Assembly (NCBI GenBank): GCA_944392765.1
Contig: CALXXU010000032.1
Coordinates: 1-32,654 of the forward strand
DNA length: 32,654 bases
Reading direction: 5' to 3'
DNA from: an uncultured Anaerobiospirillum sp.
GTDB taxonomy: Bacteria; Pseudomonadota; Gammaproteobacteria; Enterobacterales; Succinivibrionaceae
Shown: in pieces, positions 25,614 to 32,654 of the stretch
How the letters are laid out: every line of letters starts with the position of its first letter
Position numbering within the stretch: position 1 is the first letter of the stretch
Position numbers and translations under genes: made by a program
Notes under the pieces: generated by a model
Told to the model about the DNA's origin: nothing
Databases searched by the model: none
The model's input: only the letters and a program-made list of their open reading frames with translations

Positions 25614-25659
25614 TTGCGCCGGTCGCTGCTGCGATTGTTGTCAGTTGTTGGTACTTGTT

Positions 25660-26586
25660 ATGGATTTTTTAGCCACCTTAGGCCAGATGGGCGTGCTCTT
25701 TGTCGTCGTCATCATTGGCTTTGTCTGCTCCAAGCTTAACATCATGAACGATGCCTTCAATCGTTCCCTTTCGGTGCTGATCATCAATGTCACCGCCCCG
25801 TGCATCATTCTCTCTTCGGTGATGGGTGACACCTTGCCTGAGCGCAGCGAAATTGTGCCGGTCTTCTTGCTGGGCACTGCGACCTTGCTTATGCTGCTCA
25901 TTTTCGGCTATATCGGGGCTAAGCTGCTGCGCACCGGGGACATGGAAGGCATTTACCGCTTCATGTTTGCCTTTGGCAACATCAACTTTATCGGTATTCC
26001 GGTCGCGACTTCGCTCTTTGGTCAGTACGCCATGTTCTATATCGCGGTGCTGACGATTCCGTTTAACCTGCTCATCTTCCTCTTAGGCCAGATCTTCATT
26101 CGCTCGTGCAGCCCGCAGTCACGTGACAACAAGATTTCCTTTAACTGGCGCATGATCTTGTCCCCCGCTCTGACCTCGACCTATATCGTGATTGCCCTGG
26201 TGGCCTTCCAGGTTAAGACCCCGCACATTATCGGCACCGCCTTCTCCTTAGTGGGCAATATGACCATTCCGGCCTCGCTCTTGGTCATCGGTGCGACTTT
26301 AGCCAATATTAAGGTCTTAGAGATGTTCGGCAATTGGCGCGTCTACGTTATGTGCGCCTTGAAGCTGCTGGGCATCCCAGTTCTGATCTTCATCATCTAC
26401 AGCTTAAGCCCATTTGATCACCGTTACACCGATGTCTTGGTGGTCTTGGCGGCGATGCCGGTTGCCTCCTACGGCACCATGATCTGCCTCAAGGAAAACA
26501 TCGACCCGAAGATTATGGCGCAAGGCACCTTCATGAGCACCTTGCTCTCCATCATCTCCATCCCAGTCCTGGCACTGATTCTTTAG
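25660..26586 (+). CDS. AEC-family transporter (auxin efflux carrier type)
   Basis: The 308-residue inner-membrane protein has about ten hydrophobic helices in two halves of five: FLATLGQMGVLFVVVIIGFVC at the start, then FMFAFGNINFIGIPVA, the discontinuous-helix region, and VLAAMPVASYGTMICL near the end. Bacterial members often export or import dicarboxylates such as malate; the substrate here is unknown. I chose ATG 25660 over a TTG at 25645 because the hydrophobic helix starts right after it. No strong ribosome binding site is visible. The gene is monocistronic, with a CRP-like site upstream that would suit an organic-acid carrier. Confidence 0.85.
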   Translation: MDFLATLGQMGVLFVVVIIGFVCSKLNIMNDAFNRSLSVLIINVTAPCIILSSVMGDTLPERSEIVPVFLLGTATLLMLLIFGYIGAKLLRTGDMEGIYRFMFAFGNINFIGIPVATSLFGQYAMFYIAVLTIPFNLLIFLLGQIFIRSCSPQSRDNKISFNWRMILSPALTSTYIVIALVAFQVKTPHIIGTAFSLVGNMTIPASLLVIGATLANIKVLEMFGNWRVYVMCALKLLGIPVLIFIIYSLSPFDHRYTDVLVVLAAMPVASYGTMICLKENIDPKIMAQGTFMSTLLSIISIPVLALIL

Positions 26587-26758
26587 CCTGAACAGCATAG
26601 TCACTTAACTTGCGCGATACCCGCTGGCCTAGGCTCTTGGCCCGCGCTCTTGGCAGGGGCTCTTGTCCTAGGCTTTTAGCCTGTGCCCTAGGGGTGCGGA
26701 CTAAAGCTCACAGGGCGGCAGGCTTATTGGCTTGTGGCCTAATCCTACGGGTGGGGCT

Positions 26759-26810
26759 AGCAGCTTGGCCCTTAGGTTAGTTCCAGCAGCTTGGCCTTTA
26801 GTTGAGCCTT
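26759..26810. repeat. 26-bp direct repeat, two copies
   Basis: AGCAGCTTGGCC recurs at 26759 and 26785. The second copy runs into the stop codon of the next minus-strand frame. Upstream (26620-26690) are decayed GCTCTTGG repeats. Confidence 0.6.
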
Positions 26811-27585
26811 AGTCTTCGGCGGCGTTTAAGGCATCCTGGAGCATTTGCGCCACGATAATGGCCAAGGTGCCTAAAGCGCGCTGGCTATAGAGGCGCACCG
26901 GGTCGATCAGGTAGTAGTGGTTGGTGAAGAAGTTGGTGCTCGGATCGCCTCCGGTCTGAATCTTGTTGTGAAAGAGATTGTAGATGGTGGCGGGCTCCTT
27001 AAGCTCCGGGCTATAGGCTAAGACATAGCGGCACTGATGCTCGATGGCGTCCAGGCAAGCTTGCTTGTTGATAGTGGTCTTGGCCTTGACCTGCACTCCC
27101 ATAAACTCACCTAAGCCGGTGCGGCCCACCTTCTCACGCGCGGCCACGAAGTGCACGTCAGTCAGCTGAGCAAAACGCAGATGTGCAAAGGCCGCATCTA
27201 GCGCCGCTTGCGCGGCCTCCGCATCTGGGTAGAGCTCGCGCTTGATGCTGACTAGCACCTTATTCATCTCTTTTTGCTCTTGTTCGGCCTGCGCGTTAAT
27301 GAGATTACGCCAGGTCAGGCGCTGCTCGGAGGCATCGACCGCCATCAAATTAAGGCTGGCGCTGCGCTTGGTGCGGTGATCTAAGAGCTCGAGCGTGCTG
27401 TTGTCGAGCGCGGCCTGCACCGTAATCGGCTTGCCATCGCCATCGCGCACGGAGATCGGCTGCAGCTGTAAGAGATTGAGCTCCAGCTTGTGCTTAATCA
27501 GCTGCACTTCGTCGAGCTTATCGGGCAAGCGCACAATAACTGGTAGATTTGAAGTTAAACAGGATAGAATTACATTCTGATGCTC
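26809..27585 (-). CDS. C-terminal part of a poly-G interrupted gene
   Basis: This open frame continues the upstream frame after the 13-G tract at 27587-27599. It has no ribosome binding site or ATG of its own: the first possible start is a GTG at 27534 with nothing resembling an SD. I therefore read it as the second part of one gene rather than a separate gene. The part encodes about 258 residues of mixed helical character, with no signal peptide, membrane segment or motif I recognise, ending in a hydrophobic helix (LGTLAIIVAQMLQDAL). With 11 or 14 G the two frames join into a single product (543 residues with 14 G). With the 13 G seen here this part is not translated. Confidence 0.6.
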   Translation of the reverse strand, partial: EHQNVILSCLTSNLPVIVRLPDKLDEVQLIKHKLELNLLQLQPISVRDGDGKPITVQAALDNSTLELLDHRTKRSASLNLMAVDASEQRLTWRNLINAQAEQEQKEMNKVLVSIKRELYPDAEAAQAALDAAFAHLRFAQLTDVHFVAAREKVGRTGLGEFMGVQVKAKTTINKQACLDAIEHQCRYVLAYSPELKEPATIYNLFHNKIQTGGDPSTNFFTNHYYLIDPVRLYSQRALGTLAIIVAQMLQDALNAAED

Positions 27586-28439
27586 GCCCCCCCCCCCCCA
27601 TTTAAGCTAATTTCTAGAGTAATGGCTTTAAGATAAGGCAAAATTCCAGCGATAGCTTGCGGGGTGATGGTAACCCAGTTCACAGCATCGGGCAGATTTT
27701 GGGGATCGCGCGGCGCCTGTGCTGGGTCGTCATGCGTGGCAAAGTATTGATCCCAGGCGGCCTGAGCTTGCGCTTTAGTCTGGGCTAAACTGTCATCGGC
27801 GGCATCGAGCTCATCTAACACTTGCTCGGTGAGCGCAGCCCACTGCGCGTCAGTGCGTGGCATGATGGCGTCGGCCAAATTGAAGGCAAAGCGCGCCGGA
27901 TCGTAGAGTGCAATGCGCTCCATTAAGCGTACCGCCTGGCGGTTGAAGCTATCGGCGGTGAAGTCAGTAGGGCCAAAAATGGAGTTGAGGTCGAGCTTAC
28001 GGCTGTACTCACCTAATTTGAGCAAGCCGTTGTACTCGCCCACCAGCATGCCCAGCACATTAAGGTAGAGGCAGGCGGCAGCATCACAGGTCACAAAGGG
28101 GCCAAGCTGCGGTAAATGCTGCGTGGTGCAGGTGTTGAGCTTGAGGTAATCAAAGATGTGCTTAAGCAGCGTGCCTTGCGCGCTAGGAAAGGAGCCTGCT
28201 TTAAAGAGCATCTCCAGGTAGGGCTGAGGCCGCGCTACATAGTGTGATTTGGCCGAGGCTGTGGCTTTCTGTGCTGTCTTCTGTGCAGCCTTTGGCGCAG
28301 TTTTCTGCGTAGCCTTTGGCGCAGTCTTCTGCGTAGCCTTTGGCTTGGCTTTCTGTGCAGTCTTCTGCGCAGCCTGCGGCATGGCTTGCTGCGTATCATT
28401 CTGCAATGCTGCTTGCTCTCTTGCCGCTGTCTTGGCCAT
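27570..28439 (-). CDS. N-terminal part of a poly-G interrupted gene, unknown function
   Basis: The frame encodes 289 residues from ATG 28439, which has an excellent site (GGAGGTGAGG) just upstream. The frame is open 39 codons further up without a better start. Residues about 20-60 are a Lys/Ala/Gln/Thr/Pro low-complexity stretch with an 8-residue period (KATQKTAP type), reminiscent of histone H1-like or AlgP-like tails. The rest is a soluble helical domain with several Cys (FVTCDAAACLYLN) that I do not recognise. It ends LEISLNGGGG and then stops at TAA 27570, a few codons after the 13-G tract, because 13 G puts the ribosome out of the downstream frame. See the C-terminal part at 26809-27585. 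Possible explanations are phase variation, a fixed frameshift, or a sequencing error in the homopolymer. Confidence 0.65.
   Translation of the reverse strand: MAKTAAREQAALQNDTQQAMPQAAQKTAQKAKPKATQKTAPKATQKTAPKAAQKTAQKATASAKSHYVARPQPYLEMLFKAGSFPSAQGTLLKHIFDYLKLNTCTTQHLPQLGPFVTCDAAACLYLNVLGMLVGEYNGLLKLGEYSRKLDLNSIFGPTDFTADSFNRQAVRLMERIALYDPARFAFNLADAIMPRTDAQWAALTEQVLDELDAADDSLAQTKAQAQAAWDQYFATHDDPAQAPRDPQNLPDAVNWVTITPQAIAGILPYLKAITLEISLNGGGGASIRM
27587..27599. repeat. 13-nt C/G homopolymer inside a coding region
   Basis: Thirteen C on the plus strand, thus 13 G in the mRNA of the minus-strand gene. The reading frame before it and the open frame after it differ by one base. They join when the number of G is 2 modulo 3 (11 or 14). 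Thirteen and twelve both lead to early stops. Long poly-G tracts like this are the standard slipped-strand phase switch in Campylobacter and Neisseria. Confidence 0.9.
28264..28380. repeat. 24-bp coding repeat (8-residue period)
   Basis: GCCTTTGGC recurs at 28288, 28312 and 28336, each 24 bp apart, with diverged units on both sides. It encodes the Lys/Ala/Thr/Gln/Pro tail of the poly-G gene. Unlike the intergenic arrays the period is a multiple of three. Confidence 0.8.
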
Positions 28440-28604
28440 ACCGTCCTCACCTCCAACCAATACCGACCACTTGCCCCGTGCTCTCACCACAAGGATCAAA
28501 CTACCTGAGTCTAACGGGCGCAAAAATAAGATTTGCACTATCTTTACAATGCGCATTCTTATGCCGTTTGAGCCCGTTGGGTTGTGTATTAAGTTTTTGG
28601 TTCG

Positions 28605-28633
28605 CCTAATAGTAAGATAGGCTTATTATTAGG
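28605..28633. other. 12-bp hairpin between mfd and the poly-G gene
   Basis: CCTAATAGTAAG (28605-28616) pairs with CTTATTATTAGG (28622-28633), with one G-T pair and a 5-nt loop. It lies 12 nt after the mfd stop. No U-tract follows on either strand, so it may protect the mfd 3' end rather than terminate. Confidence 0.45.
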
Positions 28634-28644
28634 GACGTTGGCTC

Positions 28645-31600
28645 CTAGCGGGGCATTTTGTAGCTGGGGTTGAGGCTGCTGTGGCCCACCAGGGCACGCA
28701 GTACCATCTCCAGGAGCTTGAGGCGTGGATTCTTTTCACTCTCGGGCAAGTTGTAGCGTAGGGCATTGCTTCGGCTTAAGCGATACTCATTGTGCTTGCT
28801 CTTTTGCACTAAGAGCAGGATATAGCTTGGGTCGACCTTGTGGTGCGGCTCAAACTCAATTAAGGCACCGCTTTCGTCGCCGCAAATGCGGCTGATACCT
28901 AAGTCGCTCGCATCACGCTTTAAGCGCGAGATGGTAAAGAGGTTCTCGCTCTCAGGCGGTAAGCTGCCAAAGCGGTCGATGAGCTCAATCTTGAGGTCGG
29001 CAAATTCGTCCGGGCTTTGGCACGAAGCAATGCGCTTATACAAAGACAGACGGGTGTTGACGTCGCTGATGTAGTCATCGGGCAAGAAGGCCGGAAGATG
29101 CATGTCGATATCGCACTCGTTTAAGGTCAGCTCACCCAAGGTCGGCTCATGGCCATTCTTTAAGGCGTTGACCGCTGAGTTGAGCATGTCCATGTACAGC
29201 GAGAAGCCGATCGACTCGATTTGACCTGATTGCTCCTCGCCTAAGAGTTCACCGGCGCCACGGATCTCAAGGTCATGAGACGCCAAGACAAAGCCTGCGC
29301 CCAGTTCATCAATCGAGGCAATGGCCTCGAGACGGCGCTGCGCATCGTGGGTTAAGACTGCCTTAGGCGGAGTAAAGAAGTAAGCGTAGGCTTGGTGGTG
29401 CGAGCGTCCGACGCGGCCACGAATTTGGTGTAATTGCGCTAGACCCAAGAGGTCGGCGCGGTCAATGATAATGGTGTTGGCGCTTGGGATATCCAGGCCG
29501 TTTTCGACAATGGTCGAGCATAAGAGCACGTTAAAGCGCTGGTGATAGAAGTCTTGCATCACGTGCTGTAATTGGCGCCCATCCATCTGACCATGGGCAA
29601 TCTCGATTTTAGCTTCAGGTACAAGCTTGGTTAAGTGCTCGAGCTTTATGTTCATGGTCGCGACGTCATTGTGCAGGTAGTAAACCTGGCCACCACGGCG
29701 CAACTCACGCAAAATCGCCTCACGGCATAATTGGTCGCTATCGGCGTGGATAAAGGTCTTGACCGCCAAGCGATGCTCTGGCGGCGTGGCGATAATAGAA
29801 AGCTCGCGCATGCCCTCTAAGGCCATATTGAGGGTACGCGGAATTGGGGTCGCAGTTAAGGTTAAAAGGTCGACCTCAGCGCGCAATGCCTTTAATTGCT
29901 CCTTTTGGCGCACGCCAAAGCGGTGCTCCTCGTCGATGATGAGTAGGCCTAAGTCCTTAAACTTCATCTTCTGCGACAGGATGCGGTGAGTGCCGATAAT
30001 GATATCGACGGCACCCGAGGCGATATCGGATAGCACCTTGCTTTGTTCCTTGGAGCTCTTAAAGCGGCTTAACATCTCGACTTTGATCGGAGTGGTGGCA
30101 AAGCGCTCGCGGAAGTTTTGGAAGTGCTGCTCGACCAAGATGGTAGTTGGGGCTAGCAGGGCCACCTGCTTGCCGTTCATCGCCGCGACAAAGGCGGCCC
30201 GCAGTGCCACCTCGGTCTTGCCAAAGCCGACGTCACCGCAGATTAAGCGGTCCATCGCCACCGGCTTTTGCATATCGGCTAGGGTTTGCTCAATGGCTTT
30301 GCGTTGGTCTTCGGTTTCTTCGTACGGGAAGGAGGAGACAAATTCCTCGTAGGCATGCTCATCAAGCTTAAAGGCAAAGCCCTTCTTGAGCTCACGTTGG
30401 GCGTAGATATCGAGAAGTTCTGCGGCGACATCGCGCACCTTTTGTGCCGCCTTGCTCTTGCGTTTGGACCAGGCATCTGAGCCTAATTTCGATAGAGCAG
30501 GATTTTCCACGCCCGAGTAGCGCGCGACCTTATTTAAGGCGGTAATCGGAATCGAGACCGTGCCGTTTAAGTACTCAATGGTGAGGTACTCACCCTTGAT
30601 GCCATTGATGACTTCGGTCTTAAGCCCCCGATATTTACCGATACCGTGGTCGATATGCACCACAATCTGGCCTTCCTGCAATTGGGCCAGGTTCTTGATG
30701 ATGGTGTCTTGGTCAATCTGGGAGCTTTGGGCGGCGCGGGAGCGGCGGCGCTGACGCATCACCTTAAAGCCCAAGAGCTCAGTCTCGGTGATAAAGGCCA
30801 GCGGCGTCTTGAGCTCATTGACCGGTAGATTAAGGGCTTTGATCTTCGCGGAGATGCGCTCGGGATCTAAGATCATGCCTTGGTCAAACGGTGTGACCGT
30901 GAGCATCAAGGGCGCCGGGGACTCTAAGAACTCGGCTACGCTGGAGGCGGGCTTTAGGCCATAGGTTTTAACCATGGTCGGTGGCAGTAAATCCTTTAAG
31001 TTTTGGCGACGGCCCTCAGAGAGTGCCGAGATGATGACGCGACCCTGGCGCTTGCCACAAAACTCCGCCATAAAGTCCATAAACTTTTGGGCGGGATTAG
31101 CGTCGTGGTGATCGAGCGCAATGTTTGGAACCTCAAGGCATGGAGCGTTGTAGTGGAGGCGTTGGCCCACCTCTTCATCACTTAAGGCGCGCGGCAGCAG
31201 GCGAATCTGCTCCTTGCCCTTTAAGGCACGGTAGAGCTCATCGGGGCTTAAGAAGACCTCATACACTGGTAAGGATGGGTGATCAGGATTGCTGTGATAG
31301 AGGTCGGCGCGCTGATGCAGATTGGCATCATAGTCGGCTAAGGCTTGATCGAAGTCGCCCACCAAGACAAAACCGGCCTCAGGGTCGAGGTAATCAAAGA
31401 AGGTATTGGTGTGGCTAAAGAATAGCGGCAGATAGTACTCGATACCGCCCGGAACCGCGCCCTTAGAGATAGCCTGGTAGATAATGTGTTCGGCGTAATG
31501 GCAGTTAACGAAGTGATCGCGATAGCGGCTGCGGAAAACGGAGATGGCGTCCTTATCGAGCGGAAATTCGTTGGCCGGCAGGAGCTTGACCTCAGTTAAC

Positions 31601-32214
31601 TTCTCGTTCGAGCGCTGGGTTTGGACGTCAAAGTAGGAAATGGTATCGACCTCTTGGTCAAAGAAGTCGATACGCAGGGGCCTAAGTGATCCCATCGGGT
31701 AAATATCGAGGATCGAGCCACGGATCGCAAATTCACCGTGAGCGAGAACTTGCTCGACCTGCAAATAGCCATGCGCGATAAAGGAGGCGCGCAGCGCTTC
31801 GATATCACGCTCCTCGCCTACCTTTAAGACAAAGGAGTTTTTGACCACATAATCTAGTGGCGCCAGGCGCTGCATCACAGCGTTGATCGAGGTGATGATG
31901 AAGCCATCATGAATCGAGGCGGCGCGCGATAAAAACTCCAAGCGAGCCGAAATGATGTCCTGGTGCGGCGAGAGCGTATCAAAAGGTAAGGTCTCGTAGT
32001 CGCGAAACGAGGTAATAGGCTCGTGGTAGGCTAGGTAGCGTAGCTCATGTTCTAAGCGGGTGGCATCGGCCGAGTCGGCGCACAGCACCACTAAGGGATG
32101 CTTAAACTGGGCTTTGAGCGCAGCAATCTCGACTGCAATGGCACTGCCAAAGAGATTTCCCAACACCTTACGTTGGGTACTCAGGGAGCCTAGTAATAAA
32201 TCCGATACCAGCAT
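28645..32214 (-). CDS. mfd: Transcription-repair coupling factor
   Basis: Mfd is a DNA translocase that removes RNA polymerase stalled at lesions and recruits UvrA. The 1189-residue product compares with 1148 in E. coli. The N-terminal UvrB-like homology part (ETLPFDTLSPHQDIISARL, SKGAVPGGIEYYLPLFF) is followed by the RNA polymerase-interacting domain (about 535-610, GQIVVHIDHGIGKYRGL). The translocase has Walker A GDVGFGKTE (K666) and DEEH (D761-H764), the motif GRVGRSHHQAYAY, and a TRCF C-terminal domain (LPDDYISDVNTRLSLYKRIAS). I chose ATG 32214: GAGGA lies 6 nt upstream and the frame above it is not Mfd-like. A hairpin and a short gap separate it from the poly-G gene. Together with uvrB it puts two excision-repair genes in the window, 22 kb apart. 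Confidence 0.97.
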   Translation of the reverse strand: MLVSDLLLGSLSTQRKVLGNLFGSAIAVEIAALKAQFKHPLVVLCADSADATRLEHELRYLAYHEPITSFRDYETLPFDTLSPHQDIISARLEFLSRAASIHDGFIITSINAVMQRLAPLDYVVKNSFVLKVGEERDIEALRASFIAHGYLQVEQVLAHGEFAIRGSILDIYPMGSLRPLRIDFFDQEVDTISYFDVQTQRSNEKLTEVKLLPANEFPLDKDAISVFRSRYRDHFVNCHYAEHIIYQAISKGAVPGGIEYYLPLFFSHTNTFFDYLDPEAGFVLVGDFDQALADYDANLHQRADLYHSNPDHPSLPVYEVFLSPDELYRALKGKEQIRLLPRALSDEEVGQRLHYNAPCLEVPNIALDHHDANPAQKFMDFMAEFCGKRQGRVIISALSEGRRQNLKDLLPPTMVKTYGLKPASSVAEFLESPAPLMLTVTPFDQGMILDPERISAKIKALNLPVNELKTPLAFITETELLGFKVMRQRRRSRAAQSSQIDQDTIIKNLAQLQEGQIVVHIDHGIGKYRGLKTEVINGIKGEYLTIEYLNGTVSIPITALNKVARYSGVENPALSKLGSDAWSKRKSKAAQKVRDVAAELLDIYAQRELKKGFAFKLDEHAYEEFVSSFPYEETEDQRKAIEQTLADMQKPVAMDRLICGDVGFGKTEVALRAAFVAAMNGKQVALLAPTTILVEQHFQNFRERFATTPIKVEMLSRFKSSKEQSKVLSDIASGAVDIIIGTHRILSQKMKFKDLGLLIIDEEHRFGVRQKEQLKALRAEVDLLTLTATPIPRTLNMALEGMRELSIIATPPEHRLAVKTFIHADSDQLCREAILRELRRGGQVYYLHNDVATMNIKLEHLTKLVPEAKIEIAHGQMDGRQLQHVMQDFYHQRFNVLLCSTIVENGLDIPSANTIIIDRADLLGLAQLHQIRGRVGRSHHQAYAYFFTPPKAVLTHDAQRRLEAIASIDELGAGFVLASHDLEIRGAGELLGEEQSGQIESIGFSLYMDMLNSAVNALKNGHEPTLGELTLNECDIDMHLPAFLPDDYISDVNTRLSLYKRIASCQSPDEFADLKIELIDRFGSLPPESENLFTISRLKRDASDLGISRICGDESGALIEFEPHHKVDPSYILLLVQKSKHNEYRLSRSNALRYNLPESEKNPRLKLLEMVLRALVGHSSLNPSYKMPR

Positions 32215-32311
32215 AAGGAATCCTCGATCAAAAGCGCAACAAACCAAGTAGCGCCGTCCCCCCAAAAATAGGGCCAACGCTTGCCCCACTGGGGCTGGCA
32301 ATAGAACTACC

Positions 32312-32320
32312 ATTCTAGCA
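32312..32320 (-). promoter_or_regulatory. mfd: Possible extended -10 for mfd
   Basis: On the minus strand TGC-TAGAAT fits an extended -10 element, about 100 bp before the mfd start. No clear -35 is present. Confidence 0.35.
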
Positions 32321-32386
32321 ACTTTGCCTGACTTTAGCGCACACCGGGCCTTTCAGGCGGCAAGCCCATTATGGCCAGCTGATCAC

Positions 32387-32402
32387 GATGATATAGATCA
32401 CA
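32387..32402. promoter_or_regulatory. CRP-like site, one good half
   Basis: GATGA-TATAGA-TCACA: the right half is perfect and the left matches 3 of 5. It lies in the divergent region between mfd and the gene at the window end. Confidence 0.4.
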
Positions 32403-32426
32403 CTTTCTTACGGCGTTTTGACCGAG

Positions 32427-32442
32427 TGTGATCTACGCTGCA
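32427..32442. promoter_or_regulatory. CRP-like site, one good half
   Basis: TGTGA-TCTACG-CTGCA: the left half is perfect and the right is poor. It is the second of three CRP-like sequences in this region. Confidence 0.3.
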
Positions 32443-32544
32443 TTTTTACGTCTTTACCCACGTCTCTCCTTAAACAAAGGCTACATAGAACAGCGCCATT
32501 AAGCGGATCCCGTCCCCAACAAGAACCGAGGGCTGCTAGGTCTT

Positions 32545-32560
32545 TGTGACTAAGATCACA
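32545..32560. promoter_or_regulatory. Perfect CRP-consensus site
   Basis: TGTGA-CTAAGA-TCACA has both half sites perfect with the standard 6-bp spacer. The spacer is identical to that of the site before the AEC permease. Candidate -10 elements downstream are TACACT (32577) and TAAAAT (32595); neither gives exact class I or II spacing. It most likely controls the gene starting at 32641. Confidence 0.75.
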
Positions 32561-32640
32561 CCGCGTCGCAACGCCGTACACTTTCTGCACAGCTTAAAAT
32601 AGAGCACATGTTCTGTCGCCTACTACTTGGAGGTGGATAT

Positions 32641-32654
32641 ATGAGCTCTCAGCT
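32641..32654 (+). CDS. Start of a gene cut by the window end
   Basis: Only the first four codons (MSSQ) are inside the window. GGAGGTGG 6-8 nt before the ATG is a very strong ribosome binding site. An in-frame ATG at 32608 is possible but has no such site. The product cannot be named. The upstream CRP site suggests a catabolic or carbon-regulated function. Confidence 0.55.

Noticed and set aside
28249-28620. Plus-strand hydrophobic Ala/Val/Phe frame
   Set aside because: It is antisense to the 24-bp coding repeat of the poly-G gene and has no start signal.

Overview
The window looks like chromosomal core sequence from a moderately GC-rich gammaproteobacterium. Glk, UvrB, SuhB, RNase E, RluC and Mfd all read like E. 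coli orthologues, with catalytic residues within one position of E. coli numbering in RNase E. Heavy TTA-leucine use in otherwise GC-rich genes, a three-gene ATP-grasp / 7TM-transglutaminase / retropepsin-like cluster typical of aquatic gammaproteobacteria, and the gene set together suggest Aeromonadales, perhaps Succinivibrionaceae. That placement is inference. I see no phage, IS element, CRISPR array, rRNA or tRNA.

Layout. 0.3-1.5 kb: an exported repeat-rich protein on the minus strand. 1.5-2.9 kb: a non-coding stretch rich in palindromes, with a very strong promoter feeding a compact terminated transcript (sRNA candidate). 2.9-6.9 kb, plus strand: glk, a small YjfB-type putative motility protein, and uvrB. 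7.1-8.7 kb: a UPF0149/YgfB-like gene (minus) and suhB (plus). 8.8-13.3 kb: a giant rne (1503 codons, minus). 13.3-14.8 kb: gene-poor DNA with a 10-bp tandem array in the presumed rne leader, a strong minus-strand terminator with a matching upstream promoter, and a 35-bp tandem array. 14.8-16.5 kb: a HAD phosphatase and rluC as an operon (minus). 16.6-20.7 kb: two PAS-GGDEF proteins in tandem (minus). 21.2-25.2 kb: the protease / 7TM / ATP-grasp operon (minus). 25.7-26.6 kb: an AEC-family permease (plus) behind a CRP-like site. 26.8-28.4 kb: an unrecognised gene (minus) broken by a 13-G homopolymer, probably a phase-variable switch. 28.6-32.2 kb: mfd (minus). 32.2-32.65 kb: a divergent control region with a perfect CRP-type site in front of a gene that begins at the window edge.

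How the genes work together. UvrB and Mfd belong to nucleotide excision repair and its transcription-coupled branch. RNase E and RluC act on RNA and the ribosome, and SuhB is known in E. coli as an rRNA antitermination factor as well as an inositol monophosphatase. The two GGDEF proteins probably make or sense c-di-GMP. The protease/7TM/ATP-grasp trio probably carries out a peptide-ligase-type modification at the cell envelope, but its substrate is unknown.

Two features stand out: the stable-RNA-like promoter and unannotated sRNA at about 2.11-2.31 kb, and the poly-G-interrupted gene at 26.8-28.4 kb. A wider oddity is that many intergenic gaps carry their own unrelated minisatellite (23, 15, 10, 35, 25, about 25 and 26 bp periods).
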